A stretch of DNA of 42,824 nucleotides, from positions 1 to 42,824 of the forward strand of contig CAYPNI010000024.1 in the NCBI GenBank assembly GCA_964411925.1. The letters run 5' to 3'. Below are positions 1 to 7,420 of the stretch, in pieces (position 1 is the stretch's first letter; every line of letters starts with the position of its first letter). Below the pieces are notes generated by a model. The model was not told where the DNA came from. It was given only the letters and a program-made list of their open reading frames with translations, and ran no database searches. Position numbers and translations under genes: made by a program. Origin of the DNA: VFKU01 sp964411925 (GTDB lineage: Bacteria > Hydrogenedentota > Hydrogenedentia > Hydrogenedentales > GCA-2746185).

Positions 1-1150
1 GCACGAGGCCGAGGAGCTTCGCGGCGACGCCGGACTCGAACGCGCCGAGTTCGTTCGACGTGCCGATGAAGATGCTGTTGACGGAGCTGACGCGGCCGCG
101 CATGTCGTCGGGCATCAGGAGTTGCAGCGTGGTCGCGCGGACGACGACGCTGACCGTGTCGAAGACTCCGCTCAGGAACAGCATCGAGAAACTGAGCAGG
201 AAATTCTCCGAGACGGCGAACACGATCATGCAGACGCCGAACGCCGCCACCGAGCCGATCATGTTCCATCCCGCGTGGCGCATGGGGCCGCTGCGCGCGA
301 GCCACAGGCCCATGACGATGGAGCCCACGAACGGCGCTGCGCGCAGAAACCCGAGTCCCTCGGGGCCGGTGTGCAGGATTTCGGACGCGAATACGGGCAG
401 GACCGCGACGGCGCCGCCAAACAGCACTGCGATGAGGTCGAGGCCGAGCGCGCCGAGGATGACCTGGTTCGAGACGACAAAACCCACGCCCTTGGAAATC
501 GACTGGAACACGGATTCGCGGTCCTGCGAGCGCTCAAAGGGATAGTCCGGGATGCGCGCGATGACCAGGGTCGCGGCGAGCGACATGCCGATGAGGACAG
601 CGTATGCCGGCACGACGCCGGCGAAGCCATAGACGATGCCGCCCGCGGCGGGACCGGCGACGGCGGCGGTGTGCCATACGTTCGTGTTCCACGCGGATCC
701 GTTCAGGTACAGGCGGCGCGGGAGGATCTGCGCGAAGAGCGCCGAGATCGCCGGTGCGAAGAATCCGCGCGCGATGCCGATGAGGAACACGATGCCGTAG
801 AAGAGCCAGACCGCGCGCGGGTCATCGCTGGGGATCCACAGGGTGACGGCGAGCAGCGCGAAGCTGCACGCGTTGTACATCGTCGCGCAGACGAGGGCGA
901 TTCGCCGCCGATCGATTCGGTCGGCCACATAGCCGCCGACAAGCGCCGTGCCGATGTAGGAAATGGCCTCGGCGAGCCCGATCAGGCCCAGGCTGAGCGG
1001 GTCCTTGGTGATGTCGTAGACCTGCCAGCCGACGACTATGGCCTGCATCTGAATGGAGAACGTGAGCAGGAACCGGAACGCCAGGTAGTAGCGGAATTGC
1101 GGTATCCCGACCGAGGAAGCGGGGGCGGGCGATGCGGGCGGCGCGTTCAT
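1..1150 (-). CDS. MFS transporter (drug/siderophore exporter-like), C-terminus cut by window edge
   Basis: I translated the minus strand from an ATG at 1150 and the frame stays open to the window edge, giving about 383 residues without a stop. It is a string of hydrophobic helices. An early segment GGYVADRIDRRR matches the major facilitator motif-A loop between helices 2 and 3. Later it carries RGFFAPAISALF and, near the end, MPDDMRGRVSSVNSIF, a pattern typical of the DHA3/EntS-type branch of MFS exporters (family knowledge). It is an inner-membrane proton-driven exporter, substrate unknown. The last part of helix 12 lies outside the window. The gene runs in the same direction as rfbD and rfbC but is separated from them by 210 bp of repeat-bearing spacer, so co-transcription is uncertain. 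Confidence 0.85.
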   Translation of the reverse strand, partial: MNAPPASPAPASSVGIPQFRYYLAFRFLLTFSIQMQAIVVGWQVYDITKDPLSLGLIGLAEAISYIGTALVGGYVADRIDRRRIALVCATMYNACSFALLAVTLWIPSDDPRAVWLFYGIVFLIGIARGFFAPAISALFAQILPRRLYLNGSAWNTNVWHTAAVAGPAAGGIVYGFAGVVPAYAVLIGMSLAATLVIARIPDYPFERSQDRESVFQSISKGVGFVVSNQVILGALGLDLIAVLFGGAVAVLPVFASEILHTGPEGLGFLRAAPFVGSIVMGLWLARSGPMRHAGWNMIGSVAAFGVCMIVFAVSENFLLSFSMLFLSGVFDTVSVVVRATTLQLLMPDDMRGRVSSVNSIFIGTSNELGAFESGVAAKLLGLV

Positions 1151-1218
1151 TCCGGACACGGGAGGATGCGCACCGGTGGGGCCGCGGTTGCTGGTGAGGG
1201 GTATGGCATCGAGACGAA

Positions 1219-1257
1219 GAGATTGCTTCGTCGCAAACCCCGCTCCTCGCAATGACA
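1219..1257 (+). repeat. Dispersed intergenic element, family A, copy 1
   Basis: The 39 bp run from GAGATTGCTTCGTCGC to CGCAATGACA. Near-identical runs occur at 22164-22201 (inverted), 29944-29981 and 30855-30893, always between genes. A second 3' half-copy follows at once at 1263-1287. Similar sequences joining GTCATTGCGA and GAAGCAATCTC are known as dispersed short repeats in several bacterial phyla. Confidence 0.85.
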
Positions 1258-1262
1258 GGGCT

Positions 1263-1287
1263 GCAAACCCCGCTCGCCGCAATGACG
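1263..1287 (+). repeat. Family A element, 3' half-copy
   Basis: GCAAACCCCGCTCGCCGCAA continuing to TGACG repeats the second half of the adjacent element at 1219-1257 with one change (CTCG for CTCC), so the half element is tandemly duplicated here. Confidence 0.75.
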
Positions 1288-1298
1288 TAGAACAGGCG

Positions 1299-1323
1299 AT
1301 CGCGGCGAGGAGGCCGCGTCTAC
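1299..1323 (+). repeat. Dispersed intergenic element, family C, copy 1
   Basis: The 25 bp ATCGCGGCGAGGAGGCCGCG followed by TCTAC matches 30956-30980 (ATCGCGGCGAGTACGCCGCT, then TCTAC) in 22 of 25 positions. In both places it sits 40-65 bp after a family A copy. The core GCGGC..GCCGC can pair as a short stem. Confidence 0.65.
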
Positions 1324-1360
1324 GCTGTGGCGAATGTTCACGGATTCGCGCAAGGGGCGA

Positions 1361-2209
1361 TCAACCGGAGGCTGCGCGACGTTCGATGTAGTGCTGGAGC
1401 GCGTCTTCCCAGGGGCGGAATCGATAGCCGCAGGCGGATTCCAGCGTCGCCGTCGACAGCACGGAGTACGCGGGTCGCGCGGCCTTGACGGGGAATTCGC
1501 CTGAAGCGCACGGGTGCACGGGCGTATCGATTCCGGCGAGTGCCAGGATGCGCTTGGCGAACTTGTCGCGGGAGACGTGGCCCGCGTTGACCGCGTGGTA
1601 GAGGCCGTAGGCCTGAGTGGTCGCGATGGAGCGTGCGGCCTCCGCCAAGTCCCAGGTGTGCGTCGGCGAGCCGATTTCATCCGAGACGACTTTGAGCGAC
1701 GGGTTCTTCTTCGCCGCGGCGACGATCTTTTCGACGAAATTGTTGCCGCCCGGTCCGTAGAGCCAGGCGGTGCGCAGGATGAAGTGGCGCGGGTTGGCCG
1801 CGCGGACGGCTTCGTCACCGGCAAGCTTGGACCGGCCGTATACGCTGAGTGGGTTCGGCGGGTCCGTGGGCTCGTACGGTGTCCGTTTCCGGCCGTCGTA
1901 GACGAAGTCGGTGCTGATGTGGACGATCGGCAGGCCTGCCGCGCGCGTCGCCTCGGCCACGGTCCGCGCGCCGCCTTCGTTAATCGCGAAGGCCTCTGTT
2001 TCGTGGTCCTCCGCGCCTTCGACGTTGGTATACGCCGCGGCGTTGATCACGATCGTGGGCTTGTCGCGCACGATGCAGGCGTGCACGGCGGCGGCGTCCG
2101 CGATGCTCACGCTGGGCAGGTCGTAGCCCGTGACATGCGCGTCCGCGGCGAACACCCGGGTGAGGTCGCGCCCGAGCTGGCCGGCATTGCCGAAGATCAA
2201 CACGCGCAT
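1361..2209 (-). CDS. rfbD: dTDP-4-dehydrorhamnose reductase
   Basis: NADPH-dependent last step of dTDP-L-rhamnose synthesis in the cytoplasm. The 282-residue product has the usual RmlD length. Its N-terminal dinucleotide site reads GNAGQLGRDL (residues 7-16). INAAAYTNVEGAEDH, STDFVYDG and VYGRSKLAGD, which contains the catalytic Tyr-x3-Lys, are all signature stretches of the family. The start ATG at 2209 lies 4 bp downstream of the rfbC stop, so the two are co-transcribed in the order rfbC-rfbD. The other rhamnose genes, rfbA and rfbB, are not in this window. Confidence 0.95.
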   Translation of the reverse strand: MRVLIFGNAGQLGRDLTRVFAADAHVTGYDLPSVSIADAAAVHACIVRDKPTIVINAAAYTNVEGAEDHETEAFAINEGGARTVAEATRAAGLPIVHISTDFVYDGRKRTPYEPTDPPNPLSVYGRSKLAGDEAVRAANPRHFILRTAWLYGPGGNNFVEKIVAAAKKNPSLKVVSDEIGSPTHTWDLAEAARSIATTQAYGLYHAVNAGHVSRDKFAKRILALAGIDTPVHPCASGEFPVKAARPAYSVLSTATLESACGYRFRPWEDALQHYIERRAASG

Positions 2210-2213
2210 GGGG

Positions 2214-2783
2214 TCAGGCGTCCCCGCGATACACGAAATTGAAGTCGGCGTTCGCGAGCGTGGGTGCGTCCGCGTCCTTCTTGCTCAGGGAGGTCGCCGG
2301 CGCGGGCCACGCGATGCCGATGGCGGGATCGTTCCAGACGATCGAGCGCTCGGCGTGCGGCGCGTAACAGGCGGTGCACTTGTAGAGCACGAGGGTGCTG
2401 TCTTCCAGCACGAGAAAGCCATGCGCGAACCCTGCGGGGACCCACAGCGCGACGCCTCCGCGCGCGGTAAGCGTGCGGCCGGTCCATTGGCCGAAGGTCG
2501 GCGAGCCGCGGCGGATGTCCACGGCGACATCGAAGACGCTGCCCTGCAGGCAGCGCACGAGCTTTCCCTGCGCATTCGGCTCGAGCTGGTAGTGCAGTCC
2601 GCGCAGTGTGCCGCGCGACGAGGCGCTCAGATTGTCCTGCGCGAATTGGAGCTTCGGGAACCCTTCGGGAATCCAGCGATCCGCGTTGTAAATCTCCGTG
2701 AAGAACCCCCGGTCGTCGCCGTGAACGGGCGACTCGATCTCGAGGACCCCCGGCAATTCAGTCTTTCGGACGGCGAACGGCAT
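2214..2783 (-). CDS. rfbC: dTDP-4-dehydrorhamnose 3,5-epimerase
   Basis: Cupin-fold epimerase that converts dTDP-4-keto-6-deoxyglucose to the 4-keto-rhamnose form used by RfbD. The product is 189 residues, normal for RmlC. It has RGTLRGLHYQ with the catalytic His64, the AVDIRRGSPTFGQW strand pair, VPAGFAHGF, and LYKCTACYAP with the conserved Tyr134, followed by WNDP with Asp152. It is first in the two-gene minus-strand unit with rfbD. It diverges from the epimerase cluster that begins at 2983, and the 199 bp between them should hold both promoters. I could not pick out a convincing -35/-10 pair there. Confidence 0.95.
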   Translation of the reverse strand: MPFAVRKTELPGVLEIESPVHGDDRGFFTEIYNADRWIPEGFPKLQFAQDNLSASSRGTLRGLHYQLEPNAQGKLVRCLQGSVFDVAVDIRRGSPTFGQWTGRTLTARGGVALWVPAGFAHGFLVLEDSTLVLYKCTACYAPHAERSIVWNDPAIGIAWPAPATSLSKKDADAPTLANADFNFVYRGDA

Positions 2784-2982
2784 GGTGGGTGGTTGGCGGC
2801 GGCTCCGGCGTAGATGGCGTGTGACGGCAAATCGTACCGGGATCGCCCTGCCTGCTCAAGGCGGCGGCCGGCGCGCGGTTCGCTGTGCATTCGGGGCAGG
2901 CGAACGTTTATTGTACCCGGCTGCGCCGGAAGGCCGATTGAACGGCGGCCCGCCGGAAGGATGACAAGGAGCGCGCATCGCG

Positions 2983-4044
2983 GTGAAGGTGGTCATTGTA
3001 ACGGGTTCCGCGGGGCTCATCGGCGCCGAGACCGTTCGTTTCTTCTCCGCCAAGGGGTTCACGGTCGCCGGTATCGACAACGATATGCGCCGGGTGTTTT
3101 TCGGCGCCGAAGCGTCCACGGCGTGGAGCCGAAAAGAACTCGAGGAGACGATTCCCGGGTACACGCACTACGACGTGGACATTCGCGACAAGGGCTCGGT
3201 GGATCGCGTGTTCGCGGAATACGGGGACGACGTGAAGCTCGTCGTGCACACCGCGGCGCAGCCCTCGCACGACTGGGCGGCGCGCGACCCCGAAATGGAT
3301 TTCACCGTCAACGCCGTCGGCACGCTGGTCATGCTCGAGACGACGCGCCGCCGCGCGCCGAATGCGTCGTTTATCTTCACCTCCACGAACAAGGTGTACG
3401 GCGACGTGCCGAACGAGCTGCCGCTCGTCGAGCAGGACACGCGGTGGGAACTCGACAAGTCGCATCCGTATGCGGAGCACGGAATCGACGAACAGATGCG
3501 GATCGACCAGTCCAAGCATTCGCTGTTTGGCGCGTCCAAGGTCGCCGCGGACGTGCTCGTGCAGGAATACGGCCGGTATTTCGGGATGAATACGGCGGTG
3601 TTCCGCGGCGGTTGCCTGACGGGGCCGGGCCACTCCGGGGCGGAGCTGCACGGGTTTCTGTCGTATCTCGTGAAATGCTGCGTGACCGGCACGCCATATA
3701 CGATTCACGGGTACAAGGGAAAACAGGTCCGCGACAACATCCACTCGTACGACCTGGTGAACATGTTCTGGCACTACTTCCAGTCGCCGATGCCGGGCGT
3801 GGTCTACAACGCGGGCGGGAGCCGGCATTCCAACTGTTCGATGCTGGAGGCGATCGAGTTCGCGCAGCAGATCACCGGCAAGAAGATGAATTTCACGCTG
3901 ACGGACAAAAACCGCATCGGCGATCACATTTGGTACGTCAGCGATGTCCGCGCGTTTCAGCGGGACTACCCCGACTGGTCCTACAAGTACTCGCTGATGG
4001 ACATTTTCGAGCAGATTCACCAAGGCCTGGTGGCCAGGCTCTGA
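2983..4044 (+). CDS. Extended-SDR nucleotide-sugar epimerase (CDP-paratose 2-epimerase-like), catalytic Tyr replaced by Phe
   Basis: The GTG at 2983 is chosen because an AAGGAG lies 11 bases upstream and the NAD site begins at once (VTGSAGLIGAET, residues 6-17). The 353-residue protein resembles CDP-paratose/tyvelose epimerases. FTSTNKVYGDVP and the C-terminal KQVRDNIHSYDLV and NAGGSRHSNCS blocks are typical. At the place of the catalytic Tyr-x3-Lys it reads LFGASK, with Phe182 and Lys186, encoded by a clear TTT. I recall close relatives sharing this Phe, so it may be a subfamily trait; the reaction is therefore not assignable. It is followed after 9 bp by a second, paralogous epimerase and then a glycosyltransferase, which suggests a role in making a sugar for surface glycans. 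Confidence 0.85.
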   Translation: MKVVIVTGSAGLIGAETVRFFSAKGFTVAGIDNDMRRVFFGAEASTAWSRKELEETIPGYTHYDVDIRDKGSVDRVFAEYGDDVKLVVHTAAQPSHDWAARDPEMDFTVNAVGTLVMLETTRRRAPNASFIFTSTNKVYGDVPNELPLVEQDTRWELDKSHPYAEHGIDEQMRIDQSKHSLFGASKVAADVLVQEYGRYFGMNTAVFRGGCLTGPGHSGAELHGFLSYLVKCCVTGTPYTIHGYKGKQVRDNIHSYDLVNMFWHYFQSPMPGVVYNAGGSRHSNCSMLEAIEFAQQITGKKMNFTLTDKNRIGDHIWYVSDVRAFQRDYPDWSYKYSLMDIFEQIHQGLVARL

Positions 4045-4053
4045 GGCGGCGGA

Positions 4054-5124
4054 GTGGACTTCAAGCGGATCTGTGTCACGGGCGGCGCGGGTTTCGTCGG
4101 GTCCAATCTCGCGATCGCGATTCGCAAACGGCATTCGAACGTGGACGTCATCGCGGTGGATTCGCTCAAGCGCCGCGGCAGCGAACTCACGCTCGAGCGG
4201 TTGCGGGCGCACGGGGTGGCGTTTATCCACGGGGATATCCGGGCGCCCGAAGACCTCGACGGATTGCCGGGATTCGACCTGCTGCTGGATTGTTCGGCGG
4301 AACCGTCCGTCCAGGCGGGCGCGAGCGGGTCGCCGGCCTACGTGCTGCACACCAACCTCACCGGCAGCATCCATCTCTTCGAGGCGGCGCGCACGCGCGG
4401 CGCGGCGGTCCTGTTCCTCAGCACGAGCCGTGTCTATCCGATGGATCGGCTCAATGCGCTTGCGGTGACGGAGTCGCCCACGCGGTACGAGTGGAAGGTG
4501 CCCGCGCAGCCGTCCGGGCTTTCGGAGTTCGGCGTGGCGGAGGATTTCCCGCTCGACGGCGCACGCTCGTTCTACGGCGCGTCCAAACTCGCGAGCGAAC
4601 ACATCTTGCAGGAGTACCGGTACGCCTACGGCGTGCCGGTGCTGATCAACCGTTGCGGCGTCATCGCCGGGCCCTGGCAGTTCGGCAAGGTGGATCAGGG
4701 CCTCGTCGCGCTGTGGGTCGCGCGGCACGCCTTCGACAAGAAGATCAACTTCATCGGCTACGGCGGCACGGGCAAGCAAGTCCGTGACCTGTTGCACATC
4801 GACGACCTCGCGGCGCTCGTGCTCAAACAGTGCTCGGCGACCTCCGGCTGGTCGGGGCAGGTTTTCAACGTCGGCGGTGGAAACAAGGTGTCCGTTTCAC
4901 TAGTCGAACTCACGGCCATCTGCGAGGACGTTACCGGCCGGCGCGTCGAGCTGGGGCGCGTCGCGGAGACATCGCCCATGGACGTGCGGATCTACCTGTC
5001 CGACGCCCGGCGCGTGCGGCAGGCGTACGCATGGAATCCCGAACGCTCGGTGCGTGATATTGTGGGGGATGTGTACAACTGGATTGATTCCGATCGCGCA
5101 AGGCTCGCGACGATCCTCGGGTAG
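4054..5124 (+). CDS. Extended-SDR NAD-dependent nucleotide-sugar epimerase, second of a tandem pair
   Basis: The GTG at 4054 follows the previous stop by 9 bp, with GGCGGAG just upstream. The 356-residue protein opens with the NAD motif TGGAGFVGSNLA. It carries STSRVYPMD and the full catalytic pair in SFYGASK (Tyr174, Lys178), then NRCGVIAGPWQFGKVDQG and GKQVRDLLHIDDLA, which are characteristic of CDP-paratose 2-epimerase relatives. It shares its fold and several blocks with the upstream neighbour but keeps the Tyr that the neighbour lacks. The pair may act as a heteromer or as two successive steps; this is inference. Substrate unknown. Confidence 0.88.
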   Translation: MDFKRICVTGGAGFVGSNLAIAIRKRHSNVDVIAVDSLKRRGSELTLERLRAHGVAFIHGDIRAPEDLDGLPGFDLLLDCSAEPSVQAGASGSPAYVLHTNLTGSIHLFEAARTRGAAVLFLSTSRVYPMDRLNALAVTESPTRYEWKVPAQPSGLSEFGVAEDFPLDGARSFYGASKLASEHILQEYRYAYGVPVLINRCGVIAGPWQFGKVDQGLVALWVARHAFDKKINFIGYGGTGKQVRDLLHIDDLAALVLKQCSATSGWSGQVFNVGGGNKVSVSLVELTAICEDVTGRRVELGRVAETSPMDVRIYLSDARRVRQAYAWNPERSVRDIVGDVYNWIDSDRARLATILG

Positions 5125-5133
5125 GCCGGCCCT

Positions 5134-6030
5134 ATGAACAAGATGGTGCTTTCGCTCGTCATCCCTGCGCACAACGAGGAAGAAAACCTCCCGCCCACCG
5201 TTGCGGAACTGCAGGAAACACTGCAACGCGCGGCGATTCCGTATGAAATCGTCATCGTCAACGACTGCAGCACAGACGGCACCGCAGGCGTCATCGCGCG
5301 GATGATGGCGGCCGATCCGTGCATTCGGACGATCGACCGGCAGCCGCCCGGCGGATTCGGCCGTGCGGTCCGCACGGGCCTGTCGATGGTGACGGGCGAC
5401 GTCGTCGCGCTCTACATGGCCGACAAGTCCGATGACCCGAACGACGCCGTGCGTTACTACCGGAAGATTGGTGAGGGCTACGACTGCGTGTTCGGATCGC
5501 GATTCCGCAAGGGATCGACGGTGAAGAACTATCCCGGGGTCAAGCTCGTGGCCAACCGCATCGTGAACCGGTGCATCCAGGTGATGTTCCTGTGCAGGTT
5601 CAACGATCTGACAAACGCCTTCAAGGCGTACCGGACCGAGGTGATCCGGGATTGCGGGCCGTTCCGCGCTAGCCATTTCAATATCACGATCGAGATGTCG
5701 CTCAGCGCGCTGATTCGCAAGTACAACATCGCCGAGATACCGATTTCGTGGTACGGACGCACGTGGGGAAGTTCGAAGCTGCGTCTGACGCAGATGGGCA
5801 GGCGATATCTCGCGACGCTTCTCAAGGTCTACGCGGACAAGCTGCTGATCGCGGACGATTTGATCGCCGATCGGCTGGCCGAGCGTCCCGCGACGCAAAA
5901 TGAGCGCGCCGAACTCTCGGCCCGGATCCACGAGCTCGAGGATCGGCTCGGGCAGCTCGAGGGAGGCGCGAAGCGTGCCGTCCCGATCCCGGCGGCGCCG
6001 CCCGAGCGGCGCCCCGGCGACAGCATCTGA
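5134..6030 (+). CDS. Family 2 glycosyltransferase, dolichol/polyprenyl-phosphate mannosyltransferase type
   Basis: The 298-residue protein starts with the GT-A signature LVIPAHNEEENLP, then IVNDCSTDGT, and has the acidic nucleotide/metal site MADKSDDP (Asp97, Asp100, Asp101). FGSRFRKGS and LTNAFKAYRTEVI resemble the DPM1-like branch that loads sugars onto polyprenyl phosphate. No membrane helices are evident in the C-terminal half. Residues about 245-285 look like a short coiled coil, and the tail is Pro/Ala/Arg-rich. It starts 9 bp after the second epimerase and so completes a three-gene plus-strand module for transfer of a modified sugar. Acceptor and sugar are unknown. Confidence 0.9.
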   Translation: MNKMVLSLVIPAHNEEENLPPTVAELQETLQRAAIPYEIVIVNDCSTDGTAGVIARMMAADPCIRTIDRQPPGGFGRAVRTGLSMVTGDVVALYMADKSDDPNDAVRYYRKIGEGYDCVFGSRFRKGSTVKNYPGVKLVANRIVNRCIQVMFLCRFNDLTNAFKAYRTEVIRDCGPFRASHFNITIEMSLSALIRKYNIAEIPISWYGRTWGSSKLRLTQMGRRYLATLLKVYADKLLIADDLIADRLAERPATQNERAELSARIHELEDRLGQLEGGAKRAVPIPAAPPERRPGDSI

Positions 6031-6143
6031 CGCTGTATCTGCCTCGCGCGCGTAACCATACCTCCGCTTGGGGCAACTTTCTTGGGGCAGGCGTCGATTT
6101 CGTTCCATCGCACCGGAAACCCCGCCCCGTGCGGTGTGGTCGA

Positions 6144-6149
6144 TATAAT
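6144..6149 (+). promoter_or_regulatory. Perfect -10 hexamer upstream of the exported phosphatase-fold gene
   Basis: TATAAT lies 32 bp before the ATG at 6182, in the 151 bp gap after the glycosyltransferase gene. No recognisable -35 box lies at 16-18 bp (the region is C-rich), so this is only a candidate. Confidence 0.4.
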
Positions 6150-6181
6150 GGATCTCGCTGGCGATGCGAAAGGAGGCAACC

Positions 6182-7393
6182 ATGGCTCCGGACGAACTCG
6201 TGCGACGCGAATTTTTGCGGCGATCGGCGCTGGGGATCGGCGCGCTGGGCGCGGCGGCCGCCGTGCCTGGACTTGCGCGCGCGAGTACGGCGACGCCCGG
6301 CGCGCTTCCCGACTATCGCGGTCCGAACGTCATTCTCGTGCGGTTCGGCGGCGGCGTGCGGCGCACGGAGACGATCGAGCCCGATACCACCTACGCGCCG
6401 TATTTCCTGAAAGAACTCGCCCCGCGCGGGACGCTCTACACGAACATGACGATCGACCAGATCAAGGGCGTGGAGACCAGCCACGGCCAGGGCACCCTCT
6501 ACATCCTTACGGGCAAGTACGACAAGTTCAAGGACGTCGGCGGCAAGTTCCTCGGCCAGCGATTCGAGGCGAAAGTGCCGACGCTGTTCGAGTACCTCCG
6601 CAAGTCATACCGTGTTGCGGAACATGAGACGCTCATCGTCAATGGCGAGGACCGGACCGACGAAGAGTTCTATTCGTTCAGCAATCACCACTTGTTCGGC
6701 GCGGAATACCGCTCGACCACGCTGAGTCTGTACCGGTTCAAGTTGTATCTGTTGCAACGGCAGCTCGAGCGGGACGGATTGGCGGACGCCGATCGGGAGA
6801 AGAAGACGAAGGAACTCGCGAAGCTCCGCGCGTTGGACTATCGTCTCGCCGGTTCGGAAGGTTCGGCTGCGGAAAGCCCTGAAATACGCCAGTTCTGGGA
6901 GGAATGGCGGCAGTTCTACGGGGAGACCGGGTTCGTCAATGCGCGGGGCGATCGGCTGCTGACGCAACTGGCGATCACCGCGATGGCCAGGCTGCGGCCG
7001 CGGCTGATGATGGTGAACTACAACGACCCGGACTACGTCCACTGGGGCAACCCCTCGCACTACACGCGCGGGATTTCCGTGATCGATCACGGACTGCGGG
7101 AACTGATGACGGCGGTCGAAGCGGACGACTTTTACCGGGACAACACGGTGTTCGTGATCGCGCCCGACTGTGGACGCGACTCGAACCGGGCGATGGCCGT
7201 GCCGTTCCAGCACCATTTCAATTCGAAGTCCGCGCACGAGATTTTCGCCCTGTTCCTCGGGCCGGGCGTCGCGCGCGGGGTCGTCATCGATCGGCCCGTG
7301 CACCAGATCGGGATCGCGTCCACGGTGGGACAATTCATGAAGATGCCGACCGATTTCACCGAGGCGCCCGCGCTGGACGAAGTGTTCGCCTGA
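6182..7393 (+). CDS. Tat-exported alkaline-phosphatase-superfamily protein with altered metal site
   Basis: I chose the ATG at 6182 because AAAGGAGG lies at 6169-6176; a longer in-frame ATG at 6164 would overlap that site. The 403-residue protein begins with a twin-arginine signal (RREFLRRSALGIG, then an Ala-rich h-region ending near ARAS). The rest resembles the sulfatase/phosphodiesterase/DUF1501 fold. NDPDYVHWG (Asp282, Asp284, His287) matches the D-x-x-x-H-x-x-G metal block, VIDHGLRELMTAV is the following helix, and His352 in SAHEIFALFLGPGV is the last ligand. Two departures are visible: the usual first-strand Asp is missing (ILVRFGGG), and the canonical DHG reads DCG (Asp329, Cys330). 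It may use a different metal set or be a non-catalytic binder. The following membrane protein gene starts 27 bp downstream. Confidence 0.75.
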   Translation: MAPDELVRREFLRRSALGIGALGAAAAVPGLARASTATPGALPDYRGPNVILVRFGGGVRRTETIEPDTTYAPYFLKELAPRGTLYTNMTIDQIKGVETSHGQGTLYILTGKYDKFKDVGGKFLGQRFEAKVPTLFEYLRKSYRVAEHETLIVNGEDRTDEEFYSFSNHHLFGAEYRSTTLSLYRFKLYLLQRQLERDGLADADREKKTKELAKLRALDYRLAGSEGSAAESPEIRQFWEEWRQFYGETGFVNARGDRLLTQLAITAMARLRPRLMMVNYNDPDYVHWGNPSHYTRGISVIDHGLRELMTAVEADDFYRDNTVFVIAPDCGRDSNRAMAVPFQHHFNSKSAHEIFALFLGPGVARGVVIDRPVHQIGIASTVGQFMKMPTDFTEAPALDEVFA

Positions 7394-7420
7394 TCGCGCG
7401 CCACGCGGCGGAGTAGCGCA

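Noticed and set aside
122..1255. A 377-codon plus-strand frame opposite the MFS gene
   Set aside because: The minus-strand frame gives a clear MFS protein; the plus product is a charged shadow.
2814..4797. Long open frames on both strands overlapping the two epimerase genes
   Set aside because: They read through conserved epimerase coding sequence in other frames and give Arg-rich, domain-free products.
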